64,000 nucleotides of DNA, taken from the NCBI RefSeq assembly GCF_016802725.1, contig NC_052668.1, positions 7,534,001 to 7,598,000 of the forward strand, written 5' to 3'. Below are positions 1-11,514 of this stretch, piece after piece (the first letter of the stretch is position 1; each line of letters opens with the position of its first letter). Position numbers and translations under genes: made by a program. A model generated the notes under the pieces. That model saw only the letters and a program-made list of their open reading frames with translations. It was not told the origin of the DNA and made no database searches. The stretch is from Solenopsis invicta (Eukaryota > Arthropoda > Insecta > Hymenoptera > Formicidae).

Positions 1-1050
1 CAGTAATTTTTACGTAAATTTTGCAGGCACATTTTGGCGAGGACCAGTTTGAGAATAAAAGAGAAGAAGAAAACTGCTCCGTCCATTCACAAAACCAAAT
101 TTATTAGAGAAACACACAATAGAGGCGAAAAACTAATTAACAGAAAAGGCATCTAGATCTGTGGAGATAGAAATTCGTAAGTATAAAATAATACAATAGT
201 ACTTATAAATAAAAAATAAATATTACTTGCGGCTAGATTTTTGAACACATATTAATAAAAAAATATGGATAATTTAAAGTTGCATATATATTTATACAAA
301 CTTAAATGTGTGCATTTATATATGTAAGATTATACATTTTTATGACAAGTGAATTAGAAAATGAAGCCTCGAATTGTATACATAACACCATTGTATATAT
401 AAATTAACTTATTCATTATACTGTTTTTATGTTGTTTAGTATACTGTGTTAACTTGTTATTTGTTATTAAAGTTTAAATTGTTTAATTTTCCATAGATGA
501 CAAGCAGAACCCAATAAATATAAATTGCACTAGCTTGTGTAACGATATTAACAGTCATAATAACAATGAAGACAGTAATAACAGTAATAACATGACAAAT
601 AATATTGGAACAAATGTTGTGGATGAATCACAGAACACTCCATTAATAAAGAAAAAAGATAAAGATATTAGGAAATTGAAAAAAGCTTTACAACAAAAAA
701 TACGAGAATGTAATATTTTGAAGAAAAAATTGCGGAAAAAAATATAAATTTTGAAAAAGTGTTCAACGCAGATCAACAACAGTTTATGACAAATTATAAT
801 CACAGAGGATCTTTATGGTCTGCATAAACAATAAATAAAGCCTTGAAACTGTATGTAGCCTGCGGACGAAAAGGCTATGAGGAGGTGCAACGGCAGAACT
901 TGCCATATCCAAGTATCCGTACTCTACAATATCGCATACAAAGTTTAAAATTTGGGCCAGGTATTTTAGAAGATATATTGCAGCTGTTAAAGATGAAAGT
1001 TAGTATTGTTTTTAATTAAGTTTTTCATATTTTTGTATATATACACACAA

Positions 1051-1088
<38 letters not shown>

Positions 1089-3045
1089 TTTTATATAAGT
1101 ACATTTTAACAGAAATTACTTTCATCAAATCAGCTGAATATAAATAAAAGTATTATATATATACATATTTTAATGTAAAATTATTATGATATATTTTGTT
1201 ATATTATTTTAGATAGAGACATTTAAATCAGAAGGAAAACATGCGATACTACTTATAGATAAAATGTCCATAAAAACTGGTCTGCAATATGATAGAAGTA
1301 CCAATATAATTATTGGCCGACCAACAATAAAACTGTCAGAAGGAATGGATTTTTTTAATCAGCTAGCTACACATAGTACGGTATTTATGTTGTGCGGCAT
1401 TACTACTAAGTGGAAACAAACCATTGGGTATGAATATACAGCCAATTCATTTTGCCCGCAAGAAATGACGAGAAAGATTTTAACAATTATTGAAAAGGCA
1501 CACAATATTGGATTAATTATTAAGGTAGTACTTTCGGATATGGGAGCGCAAAATAGGAGTTGGTGGAGACTTTTTAATATTACAGCTGGTAAATGTAGTC
1601 AGATAAAAAATAACATTCAACATCCATGTAACAATGAAGATAAACTATTTTTTACACCAGATCCAGTTCATGTTTTTAAAAATACAGCATCCGCATTAAC
1701 TGCAGGTAACACCTTTTATTTAGATGAAACAATAGTGAAAAAGTATAACTTACCGCACAACGAAGTCTCTATCAAACCTATTTGCGAGGTATATATGCTA
1801 GACCAAAAAGATATTTTAAAACTGTCCACACTTAAAAGAAAAATCAATAAATCCTTCTCACTTCGATAAAATGAACGTTGCCTTAAGTGTAGGATTATTA
1901 AACAACAACGTTGCAGCCATATTATATCACATAGATAGAAAAAATATTGATTACGTGCATAAAACTACAGCGTGGTTTATAAGCACAATACACAAATGGT
2001 TTAAGCTTATGACTAGTCGTTATGAAAAACTTGCGCTATCCCATTTTCAGGAAAATATATACACAGAAAATATCACTTTTTTAAAAGAATTTAATGAAAT
2101 TGTTTATGGAATAACAGTAGTTGGAAATGGAAAGTGGAAACCATTCCAAAGCGGTTTGGTACATTGTACACAAACTGCTCTCGATATACAACATGAATAT
2201 CTAAACAAAATTTTAAATATTTATTATTAGGCAGGTTTACTCAGGATGCGTTAGAAAATTTATTCTTGACAATACGTGGGCGAATCTGTACCAGACGCAC
2301 GAGAATTTAAACAATCATTGCGTCTTGTTTCTCTGTCACAATTTCAGGCAAACATTAATCGTGGTAATTATTCTGCTGTTGATGCCGATCATCTTGTACA
2401 ATATTGTACAGAAATAAAACTATTGGAAAATAAAAATAAGTCTAGAGACATACAACGTCTCGAGAGCATTGAGAATGAAATATGGGATGATTGGGATGAA
2501 GAACTACACACTCCACTAATGCGAATGAACCTTTAAATAATGAAACGCAAACTGCATTGTATTATTTGACAGGTGCATTATTACATAAAATTAAAAAAAA
2601 TTACAAACATTTTACTACATGTTTTAATGCACTTGTAAATACTGATACAAATTCGAATGATGTCAATAATAATAATTTAAGTCTTTTCACCAAATTAAGA
2701 GAATATAAGAAAAATGTATTATATTTTCTTACTATGGATGTGTATAATATCATATATAAATGCGAAATATTATTTCGGCAATATGAGACTGATTTATTAT
2801 CTAATAAGTTAAAACCTATAGAATTAGTCAATAAATGTTTACAAATGTATTCGACGGATTTTATTCCTGCATGTCATAATATTATATATAAACTACTAAA
2901 AATATTTGTTATTTCACGTATACATTTTGTTTTAAAAACAAACTGTGATAACATTATCAAAGCTGTTCCTTCTTCTAGTCGTAGTGTCGCAATGAAGAAA
3001 TCGGTGATAAATTATAAATGTTACGGAAAAAATAAGACTATGTGA
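1..3045 (+). pseudogene. P-element (THAP9-like) transposase pseudogene, spliced and decayed
   Basis: Transposase of a P-type DNA transposon; the family cuts and pastes DNA using a THAP zinc-finger DNA-binding domain and an RNase-H-like catalytic core. Visible exons are 27-176 (end of the THAP domain, AHFGEDQFENKR), 497-998 (Asn-rich linker, short lysine-rich coiled coil, then the HTH segment with WSA, CGRKGYEE and RTLQYRI) and 1213-3045 (catalytic core and C-terminus). Introns 177-496 and 999-1212 have GT/AG ends and join in frame. Core motifs include LLIDKMSIKTGLQYD, LSDMGAQNRSWWR, PDPVHVFKNT, GRFTQDALENLF and VPDAREFKQSLRL. Damage: a frameshift near position 60 inside the THAP part, another in the A-run near 730, an in-frame TAA at 826-828, and frame changes near 1869, 2275 and 2540. 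The first exon starts outside the window. Family assignment is firm from the ordered motifs; activity is excluded by the breaks. Confidence 0.85.
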
Positions 3046-3577
3046 TAAAAATAAATAAAATATATTTTATATTTAATTTTTAGTATTTATTTGTTTTTCC
3101 TTCTTTGTAATATTAATTCATATAAGTGTCATTTGAAATTGCCACGTTATGGAGCCAAAATGGCGGACAATTGCGTTACTTTATAGATCTAGTGATTTGA
3201 CTTTACGCGTGATCGCGACGGTAGGTTAGCTTGGTGCGCGCACGTGGTGCTTGTCGGTGCGATGCTCGGGTGGACGGAGCGGAGTGGCAGTGCGCGCGAG
3301 GTGGAGGGGCGTTTCATTACAATATTATAAGGTCATATCATTATTTAAACTGTCACTTTAATGCATAATAAAAAGTTCTTATTATTGTGATATTGAGTGA
3401 TAAATGATATTATAATATCATTATAACTTCTGCGTTCTGTTTAGATGTACATTTGTAATTTAATACCATACCGTAAATTTGTTAATAAATTTTCTTGGAA
3501 CTGTAGCTTTCTTTCCTTCCTTCTTAAATTTTGCTTTAGTGCATTAATAGTTGCTTGCATTTATTTTTTTCTTAGAC
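3046..3577. promoter_or_regulatory. Flank of the P element with a GC-rich, CpG-rich patch and a YY1/Pho-like motif
   Basis: After the transposase stop the sequence is AT-rich, then turns GC-rich and CpG-rich at about 3190-3315, unlike its surroundings. GCCAAAATGGCGG at 3153-3165 fits the core YY1/Pho binding motif, which often lies near transcription starts. No ORF or splice structure was recognised. It may be the 3' end of the P element, or part of a promoter for a gene not seen here. Weakly supported. Confidence 0.2.
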
Positions 3578-3958
3578 TCATTTCTTGATTTTTAAAATGA
3601 TACTTAGATTTATCCATTTTTTTTTATTTATTGTCAAATTAATTGTATCGTTGATAGCACTTGTATTACCTGTATTTTCTAGAGGTAGACTGAAGACTGT
3701 CGAACAATTTTCCTTGTCTTCTTCTAAATTCATGGACTTCTCATTTTGAGAATGCAATGTAAATAAATTTGTAACTCTTTAAATCGCTGGAGCTTTTAGA
3801 AATTTAGAGGATATAGCAAGATATTTTAAACGTACATCAGTTTTATTTGTGTCCATATAATCATGTATATTAAAATGTGCACTACAAATTACGTCTGTGT
3901 TTGTAGGCATAAAATTTTCTAGCCCAATGGCTTCGACCCATTTTTTAAAATGCTCCTT
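3578..3958 (-). pseudogene. THAP-domain protein remnant
   Basis: Read on the minus strand, 3958 to about 3790 encodes the second half of a THAP zinc finger: KKWVEAIGLENF, then ICSAHF, which supplies the last Cys and His of the C2CH site, then a basic stretch. An in-frame TAA follows the residues KAPAI. Beyond it the frame stays open into a Glu/Asp/Asn-rich linker until a TGA at 3578-3580. The first half, with the CxxC ligands, was not found; the upstream side is interrupted by a MITE at 4048. It could be a second P-element N-terminus or a decayed domesticated THAP gene. Its orientation is opposite to the P element at 1-3045, so it is not part of that copy. Confidence 0.55.
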
Positions 3959-4047
3959 ATTTTGTAGCCTTATTAGCTACTTTAATTATCTTGCATATCC
4001 GTTTAGCAACAATCACGTCATGAACGCTCGTTGCATCGGAAATGTAA

Positions 4048-4783
4048 AGCCTGCCGCAGACGATACGTTTTTTCTTACGAGATTGCTTACGTGCTATACT
4101 GGCAGTCTTACGTGCTCCCGTACTGGAAATGGGTAGCTTACGGGCTACGCTACTGGCTCGCGTACTGGATTTTCGTAATAGATCATGTCCTGTTTTTCTT
4201 ACGTGATTCTGTACTGGTTTATTGTGAAAGCCAATCAGGACGCAGTCTTATAGGTTATACTGGGTTATACCAGGTTATACTGTCGAAGTGTTGTCAAAGT
4301 TCAAACGTGAATTCACTTCGCAAACATAACATCGTGCAGAAATGAAAAGACTTCAAAATAGTCCAAAGAAAGTATTTTATGTTTAATAGAGGCCTACTAA
4401 TAAGAACCATGTTTATATGCGATAAACACACCAAATTACCATAATAAACACAGTAAAAGTGAGGCATTAAAGAATGTATTGACTGTCGACTCCATAAACG
4501 TCGGCGATATTTATTTCGTTGTCGCAATTTTTCAATAATTAAAAATAATGCAATTTTACGACAATGTACAACTGTTGCAATAATTTAATCCATCTCATCT
4601 ATCTCATCCATATTTAAGCGTGCCGCTTCTATGAAACAAATTTCAGTTGCTTAGCCCGTACGAAAACTCGCACCGTGTGAAGCCACGGTCAGTAGCACTG
4701 CCAGTACTATTGCCCGTACGGTAGCAAGTAAGAAAATCCAATTAGAAATCCAGTAAGAAAAAACGTTTCGTCTGCGACAGGCT
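4048..4783. mobile_element. 736-bp MITE with ~31-bp terminal inverted repeats and TAA duplication
   Basis: The ends form an inverted repeat: AGCCTGCCGCAGACGA at 4048 against the complement of the right end, AGCCTGTCGCAGACGA, with about 29 of 31 positions matching through to TTTTTTCTTAC. Both sides are flanked by TAA (4045-4047 and 4784-4786). Near each end several TACGGGC/GTACTGG motifs repeat in both orientations. There is no transposase ORF. A TAA (TWA) duplication with a TIR of this kind is typical of PIF/Harbinger-mobilised MITEs; that superfamily is inferred. Confidence 0.75.
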
Positions 4784-4786
4784 TAA

Positions 4787-5930
4787 GATTGCGGAATTTG
4801 CCAATCGTGCAAGCAGCGTAAGCATCGTACGATTGACGCGAATATGACTATATATGGTCATCGTGAGGGCCTAATGCCTTACCATATTGGAAATACCAAA
4901 ACTATAGGTTAGGCTGCCTAATTATAGGCAGCGTGAGATTCTTAATGTAAAGTACGATCGGCACGTATGCCCTCCGCGATAAATCGGTCACTCGACACCC
5001 CGCAAAACATCCAGCGGCCGAGTGCGCGATAACACGTGATTCGTTCACCGCGATTCGATTATATTAAAAAGGGAAATCATTTATAATAAAGTTTGGGAAA
5101 TAAAAGTGTTATTAAGAAAGTGAAAGTGTTATTTGCCACCCCGCGCGTCCACCTCTAAGTGTCTTCCTCATGGATTCCAACCCTTCAGACGGACGGAATC
5201 CCGAATTATCTCCCTTGAACATCATCTAGATGAATCTCTCCCTGAAACACTTCCAAGCTATTTGAATTGATTGTTTATTTTCATGGCTAATCTGTGAAAG
5301 TGACATAAAATGACAAAATTTTATCATTTTCCACGTCTATTAGTTCTAATTCTTTCTATTACATCGCGATTATCAATGCAAAGTTCTTAACTACTCAGGA
5401 GCCTTAAAATTAAATTTTAATAGCAGTAAGTTTTATTAAATAGAAAGCGTAAGGAATGGATAAATTAGTATAAAACTTTCTTGATAAAAACAAAAAAATA
5501 TTTTATCAATAAATCATCTTTTATTTTCTGAATAATTAAACTATTTTAAAAAACAAAATTATTGATTCTATCGTGAGAAAACATCGTATTCCCTTTGCCG
5601 ATACAGTCAAATTTTTATATATTTCTTTCTCGAGACAGAGAAGATTTTCTATATTTTCTCACCATAATTCTTACAAATTTAATTTTTTTTCTCGTTATTT
5701 CACACTATTTATCGTTTGCATTTATACATATAGAATAAAGCTGTGTATAATCAATTTAGAACAAAAAGTTTGTTTTTGTTTTTTACTTTAAATTGATTTT
5801 TGCAACAACAGTAATTTCATTTCTTTGTCAATAGAATATAAATAAAGATCAACGATATAGAAAAATATAGAGAATCTTTTCAGTCCCAAACAAAAAAAAA
5901 TATATATAAAAGTTTGACTGTTCGCAATAT
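4787..5930. other. Intergenic region / MED17 3' flank and probable 3' UTR
   Basis: No coding region was recognised. 4860-5250 has moderate GC and contains a short open stretch from an ATG near 5170 that stops after about 19 codons; its origin is unknown. 5280-5930 is AT-rich and should hold the MED17 3' UTR. TTTATT on the plus strand (AATAAA on the transcribed minus strand) occurs near 5520 and 5433, and TTTAAT (ATTAAA) near 5676. These are candidate poly(A) signals only. Confidence 0.35.
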
Positions 5931-6141
5931 TTAAGAACTTGTTAGAGAAGCCATAAGTAACTCCATTTTGTTAAGAAAATTCTTTCCTTCCATTTTGTCC
6001 CATCTGACTTCTTTGAAAGAGCCTCCCAGATTCTCCCACTTTCTCTCTCGAACAAGCTGACCAGGAAAGAAATCCTTTCTAGGAGAATGAGCAATGGCGA
6101 CTTGTACACCTGTTTGCGGCTCGCATCGTACAGCTATCATT
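5931..6141 (-). CDS. MED17: MED17 last exon (C-terminus)
   Basis: The exon starts after a TGTTTGCAG acceptor; its first A completes an AG|A arginine codon left by the upstream exon. It encodes MIAVRCEPQTGVQVAIAHS..., then FFPGQLVRERKWENLGG, SFKEVRWDKMEGKNF and ends KMELLMASLTSS followed by TAA at 5931-5933. The block from KW-x-x-L-x-G to KMELLM is the conserved extreme C-terminus of the MED17 family, where FKEV-W-KMEG-NF is characteristic. It lies 31.9 kb from the previous exon. An intron-embedded hairpin MITE ends only about 105 bp upstream of the acceptor. There is no sign of decay. Confidence 0.92.
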
Positions 6142-6245
6142 CTGCAAACATAATTGAATGATAGTTAAATGCCAAGCCGGTGCGCGTATGCAACATTCTT
6201 TCTACGTCATAAAAAACTTGCATAACTTGACTTTAAGCGAACAGT

Positions 6246-6512
6246 ATTAATTAAAAAACCTCTAGGAGAGAAAATTGCCAATTGGAGTCACATGACCGAC
6301 TCTGTGATTAGTTGGCATAAATTTGCAGATTTTGCATTGCAACGTCAATTCATTGACGAACTTCGTCGCGAGGAATCAACGGTGATTCCGCGTAATGCGT
6401 GCCGGCCAATGCATTGACATTGTAATGCAAAATCTGCATATTTATGCCAGCCAATCATATAATTGGTCACGGTGACTCCAGTTAGCGATTCTCTCTTCTA
6501 GAAGTTCTTTAA
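6246..6512. mobile_element. Hairpin MITE in the last MED17 intron, next to the terminal exon
   Basis: Two arms of about 110 bp pair with each other: from CTCTAGGAGAGAAAATTGCC through TTTGCAGATTTTGCATTGCA on the left, and the complement of the right side from CTTCTAGAAGAGAGAATCGC through ATGCAGATTTTGCATTACA. The outermost bases are AT-rich (ATTAAT on both sides), so the exact ends and duplication are uncertain. It is non-coding. It sits in the intron just upstream of the 3' splice site of the last exon, where a hairpin could in principle affect branch-point use. Confidence 0.6.
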
Positions 6513-7066
6513 TATTAATCGTATGCATATTATAGATATTGTTGTGTATTTGTCATCAGAAATGAAGGTGGTTGTTCAATTATCAGCATTAGGAGAAATG
6601 CTCAATTACTGACAATGTCGCAAATATTAAGAATTCGATTTTAAATAGTTTTTGACTGTATAAATTATTACATAATTGAACATTAACTTCTTTACAATTT
6701 TTCGGGATAAGCAAAAATGCTTACAAGCATCAAAAATTAATAAAATTGATTAGCAATTTGAATTTTCGTTGTTTTACATTTCTTGATTCTTCCTAATATA
6801 TTTGTTTTAAGTCCAGCGAAGTAAGCAACGCGCAGTTGAGGGAATCTTGTAAATGTTTATAAATTCACCTAGAAAATTAATGAGCACAAAGATTTGCTTT
6901 AAACCGTGTATAACCTTCTCGTTATTTAATGTATTTATAATTGAAGAATTTCCTATAAAAACTAAATAAGCATATGTTTGCCAATAGAGAATGATTATTC
7001 TTTCGAATTGATTTTTAAAAATATTGACCCAAGGTTAAAGAAACAAATTGATAACTTTAAATTTAA
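6513..7066. other. Intronic sequence with no recognisable feature
   Basis: AT-rich MED17 intron between a MITE and the left duplication of the Gypsy element. A 63-codon open stretch crosses into the LTR from 6978 and is not considered a gene. Confidence 0.5.
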
Positions 7067-7070
7067 AACA

Positions 7071-8214
7071 TGTAACGACCCTGCTTCGCGCACGTACGGT
7101 GGTCGGATGAGAACGAGGACACGAAGGGTCGCAGAAAGAATTAGACTAATCGTTGTGAGTAATAACTAGGTAGGTGCTTATTAAATAAAGAATAAGAGTA
7201 TAACAAGATAGTAGATGAAAGATCATACGGCGGTAACAGACAAGAAACCAAACAGAAAATAATACCGCGTTTGAAGAGAAATAAAAGATCGTAATACTAT
7301 AACAAAACAAGAAGAGATAATATGAAATAATATAAACGCGTGGACGAACGGACGTGACAATTTATATTCGCGAACGGAAACGAAAATGCGGAATCCGCTA
7401 TTTACAGTATCGCGAGACGTGTTTCGTGGAAAAGTATCGAGGCCTTTTTTCGGAATCGTGTCGTCACGGACTTTCGAGACGGCGGCCTTGTGTCGTGGCC
7501 CGTATAATAGTTTCGCGGCGCGTACACGGATCCGTGTGTTTTGGTTGCGCACGTCCCGTCGCGAGGCGGTTAATACCGCAGGTGTAATCGCCGGGTGGCA
7601 CTATTCCACGCCAAGTGCGCTTGGTGGAGGCACAGAACACTGTACCCTCTTACGTGTGATAGCACCGGACTCGGGATGCGGTAACGGATCGTCTTGCGTC
7701 AAGTAGCTCGACAGGACTCAAGCTGTCTTGAGCTCGTTGTAGCGGCGAGGATGTCGGAATGGAACGGATCGGATCGGTTTCGGGAAGTCGAAAGTCAAGT
7801 AGCTTGACGGAGACCGAGGCGCTCGATCTCTTTCTCGACCTGATGATCTTTTGTTCGACAAGCCGGTCAGAAGCAAAAAAAGCAATTTCTCGTGGCGATC
7901 TCAGCTTTTATATACTCGAGAGTCGAGAGAAGGGGAAGTGCGGAGATTAAGCGGAGGCAGCATCCCCGCCACTCGATCTCGAGTATCTCGGGACGGGACA
8001 CTCGCGCGCGCGTGACAGCGGACAGCGACGGAACGAGAGCGCGTGCGCGTCGAGAGTTTCGAAGCGCGAATGCGTTTGAACGCTTGCTCTCTAGAGATGA
8101 CTGATATATTTATTTGGTGCGTAGCGCCGATTTTCTTTGCCGTCCGGCGGATGTTCGGCCGGACGGCTTGGACGATGGTCGGTCCAGGGGGGTGTCGGAA
8201 GGTGGTTTGTTACA
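7071..8214 (-). repeat. 3' LTR of the Gypsy element
   Basis: 1144 bp, TGTAAC...GTTACA on the plus strand. It is similar along its length to 17335-18318; the shared blocks include CGCGCACG-ACGGTGGTC near the left end, and the segment with CTCGAGTATATAAAAGC on the minus strand, a good TATA box. The two LTRs differ by many substitutions and by indels (1144 against 984 bp), so the insertion is old. Confidence 0.88.
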
Positions 8215-8228
8215 CCCTCCCCCCCGCC
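8215..8228 (-). other. Polypurine tract of the Gypsy element
   Basis: On the minus strand GGCGGGGGGGAGGG lies immediately before the 3' LTR, in the position where plus-strand DNA synthesis is primed. The adjacent LTR starts TGTAACAAACC. Confidence 0.75.
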
Positions 8229-8811
8229 ATTTAATAAGGCCTGAATTTAGAGGCCTACATACACTAGCTCGTCGGTGCAGATTGGCCAGGTTGCTGCGGC
8301 GGCAGCTCGATGCTGAAGCGTAATCGTCCCGCACGGTCAAATTGAAACCGCCATCAGCCGTGTATTTTCGGCTGACGTGGACGGCAAAATGTGGCATGTC
8401 CACCACTACGCCCTGGGCGGCTTCAATCAGTATCGGAGGTGGCGGTGATAGGACCCATGACGCAGCTCGGTCGCTCGGTTCCAGTGTCGATCGTGGCTGT
8501 ATGTTGGGTGTTAACATGATCGTCCGGAGATGGCGGTCCGGTGAGCCAGGAGAGTCAGTGTGCCCGACGGTGTTGGGTCGGTGGTTCGCCCCTGTCCATG
8601 CCTGGACGTGCGGGGTCGTATTCTTCCACGGCTGGACTCTTCGCTTCAACGTGTATGGTGAATGCTTCGTGCGTCTCCATAGCGTGCGCCGGAATGAGCT
8701 GTTTGTTTTGAATGTAGCGGCGTTCGGTGACTTGCTGAATCACCTCTTCGGTGCAATGTTTACGATCGCGGATAGTCATCATCGGAGTCGTCGCTATTTT
8801 TCGGTAGATGG
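8229..8811 (-). other. Gypsy 3' internal region between integrase and 3' LTR
   Basis: An open stretch on the minus strand (8649-8110, crossing the polypurine tract) encodes a Pro/Arg-rich sequence with a segment NLTVRDDYASASSC. It may be the degraded tail of the polyprotein. There is no signal peptide, transmembrane helix or fusion-protein signature, so it is not called as env. Confidence 0.4.
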
Positions 8812-9657
8812 CTATTCAGCATCGGAGTCGGTCTTGCTGTCTTCCTCGGCCTCCGGAGGGGGGGACGGTTTTAACCCCTGTATGTGTACATGTCTGTACC
8901 ACTTTTCCCCCGCACTCCAAAGGTCTACAATCACCAAAAATACTATCCGTCTTACTTCCAGCGAGCCGACAAATTTTGGCGCGAGTTTCGCGTTGTACGC
9001 ATCCGCGCGGCGGGACAGAAGATGGTCGCGCTTCCCCGCGCATACCCAGTCCCCTACTTTCGGTCGCCATTCGCGGCGTCGCAAATTATAGTAGCGCTCT
9101 TGGCGCTGGAAAATGCGCGCTAGCTTGATACGGACAATTTCAAACGCGTCTTGTAACCGGTGTTGGAGCACGTGCGGTGCGCGTAGTTCGCCATCTCGCT
9201 CTCGTTCTTTGGATCGCCGTAGCTCGCGGCCGTGATTCAGGAACGCCGGCGTATGCCCCGTAGCGTGGGTTGCGGTGTCATAGGCGAACTGCAATTCGGC
9301 GAGGCAGTTATCCCATTTTCGATGGTCGCGATTCACGTATTGTCTAATCATGGTTTTTACGGTCCGATTTGTGCGGTCGACCAAGTTACAATGCGGAGCA
9401 TACGTCGGCGTCAACCAATGTTTTATACGAAGCGCTTGTAAAAGTTGCGCAAGGAAAGACGAGCGCAGCTGTATACCGTTGTTTGACCATACTTCCTCCG
9501 GGCAGCCGTGTCGCAATACGACGGCTTCGGTCAGCGCGGATGTTACATTAGAAGCGGTCGCGCAGCGGAGTGCGCGCGGTCGTTTTCTATAGGAAAATCG
9601 AAAGCGTCGGCCGGCGTGTCGAGCGCAATCTCTAGCCATCGCTGATACCAGGCGCAA
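8812..9657 (-). pseudogene. Gypsy integrase remnant (C-terminal two thirds)
   Basis: One open frame of 281 codons matches the second half of a Gypsy integrase: VLRHGCPEEVWSNNG (the position of the second catalytic Asp, here N in the usual SDNG-type motif), KHWLTPTYAPHCNLVDRTNRTVKTM (the NG-VERxN region, with the usual Glu replaced), then a C-terminal domain with KVGDWV and a polyprotein tail ending in an acidic stretch. The zinc-binding HHCC module and first catalytic Asp expected upstream are missing: the frame runs almost directly from sequence after RNase H into this block. Catalytically dead by inspection. Confidence 0.8.
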
Positions 9658-11165
9658 GCCGTGCGTAATACGATGTTACAACGGGACAACGCGTCCGCGA
9701 GAGCTCCCTTACGGTACTGAATTTCAAAGTCATAATGCCTGAGCTCAAACGCCCAGCGGCCAATATGCCCGGTCAGCAAGTCTAACTTCTGTAGTCACTT
9801 CAAGGATTGGTGGTCCGTAACCACCTCAAAGTGGTATCCCTCCACGTACTCTCTCATGCGCCGGATTTCTCACAGTACGGCAAGACATTCCAGTTCAATC
9901 GCGCTGTAATTACGCTCGGCGGAATTGAACGCATGGCTTGCGTAGGCAATGACGCGCTCGCCTTCGGAGAAGTACTGTGTTAGCACTGCTCCCAAACCGG
10001 TTGCACTGGCGTCCGTCTGCAGCACAAAAGGCCGATCAAAATCCGGACAGACAAGTACCGGCGCGGTTGTAAGAGTGTGTTTTAGTTTGTCGAATGCGTT
10101 TTGTTTGGCTTCCTTCCATTTTCAACGCGCATTCTTTCGCGTTAGCGCGGTGAGGGAAGCGGCGACGGTCGCGAAATCCTAGATGAAGCGGCGGTACCAG
10201 GATGCTAGACCGAGGAATTGGCGAATCTGTCGCACAGTTCGTGGAACGGACCAGTCGACAATTGCAGCGGTTTTATCGGAATCGGTGCGGATGCTCTCTC
10301 GGTCGATGACGTGACCAAGATACTTGAGCCTGTCGGCATTTCTCGGAATTGATCCGCAAGCGCGCGTCTCATAAGTAGCAGAAGACTTTTTGCAAGGTTG
10401 GCAAGTGGTCCTCAAAGGAACGGCTGATGACGATAATATCATCGAAGTATACAAAGACGCGCAGCTCAAGTTTGAGACCAAGGACAGTGTACAGCAAGTG
10501 CTGGAACGTAGCGGGCGCAGAGTGTAGTCCAAACCGCATTATGGTAAATTGCATCAACCCCCAGCCAGGCACGTTAAAGGCAGTAATGGAACGGCTCTCC
10601 GGTGTCAGGGGTACCTGTCAGTACCCGCTTTTAAGATCGATTGTCAATAGGAATTGCGCACCCCTCAACTTGTTCAGCGTAGCTGCTATTTGTGGCAAGG
10701 GGTATGCGTCACGCTCGGTTACTTCGTTCACGCGCCGGAAACCGATGCAAAGCGCGGCTTTCCGTCCTTTTTCTTGACGATGACTACGAGCGAGCTTCAC
10801 GCATTCTACGACGGTTCAATGATGCTGTCGCGCAGCATCTCGTCGACTTCGCGGTCGATTATCGCCTGCATGGCCAGATTTCGGAGGCAGTATTTTTGCT
10901 TGATCGGTTTGTAGTTGTTTTTAACGCAAATTTCGTGCTGCATCCAGTCTGTCGGTTTTCGTACGTCTTCAAAAAGCGGTAGTTCCTCTGCGAGGAATGC
11001 TTTCAGACGAGCGGCTTCGTCAGCGTCGTCGCTCGCGGTCTAGCCGTAGCGGTAGTCGTGCTGTCGCGCGGAGTCGCGTATGCGGTGTTTTGCGGATGAG
11101 CGGAGGCGGCGGGATGATTAGTCGTGCGCGTGCCATGACGTCGACACCGAATATCATGTCGATGT
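9658..11165 (-). pseudogene. Gypsy reverse transcriptase and RNase H remnant
   Basis: Read on the minus strand in several frames. RT: GFRRVNEVTERDAYPLPQI and LLTIDLKSGY at 10800-10618; FGLHSAPATFQHLL and VYFDDIIVISRSFEDHL (YxDD box retained) at 10572-10369; RLKYLGHVIDRESIRTD and VRQIRQFLGLASWYRRFI at 10330-10180. RNase H: LQTDAS-like residues near 10020, then VVTD-QSLK near 9810, and GALADALSRCN at 9690. An open protease-RT linker (IIPPPPLIRKTP) is at about 11130-11090. At least four frame changes separate these blocks. It continues into the integrase remnant at 9657. Confidence 0.82.
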
Positions 11166-11183
11166 CGAGTCCTGGCATGATTT
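11166..11183. repeat. Left target-site duplication of the nested LINE
   Basis: CGAGTCCTGGCATGATTT occurs here and again at 16051-16068, an exact 18-bp direct repeat flanking the LINE. Removing the LINE and one copy restores continuity of the Gypsy protease region on the minus strand (GFQIMPG followed by LDIDMIFGVDVMARA, apart from older damage). Confidence 0.95.
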
Positions 11184-11514
11184 ATATATTTATATTTATA
11201 TTTTATTGTACCATTCAGCTTTCGCCAAGAAGCGAGACTTGGTTTACATAAAATCCTTAAATCCATTTATCCTTCCACACTTTCCCTACTCTCTCTCTAC
11301 CCTACTTCATACATTTCTTCCGCCATATTTTTAGAGACATAGTCTCTTTATGCGCATGTGTCTACTTTATATAAATTCTCTTATATATATACGCGCCTCT
11401 CTATTCGAATACTGTACACAAAAAACAAAACAGGTAGCAGCATAGAATACATATTGAACTAACAAATAGATAACAAATACATAACATAACAATTACATAA
11501 ATACATAGAACATG

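Noticed and set aside
8110..8649. Possible env gene of the first Gypsy element
   Set aside because: No signal peptide, fusion peptide or transmembrane segment; it crosses the polypurine tract into the LTR.
8342..9091. 249-codon plus-strand open frame
   Set aside because: Antisense shadow of the Gypsy integrase tail and 3' internal region; low-complexity, no protein signature.
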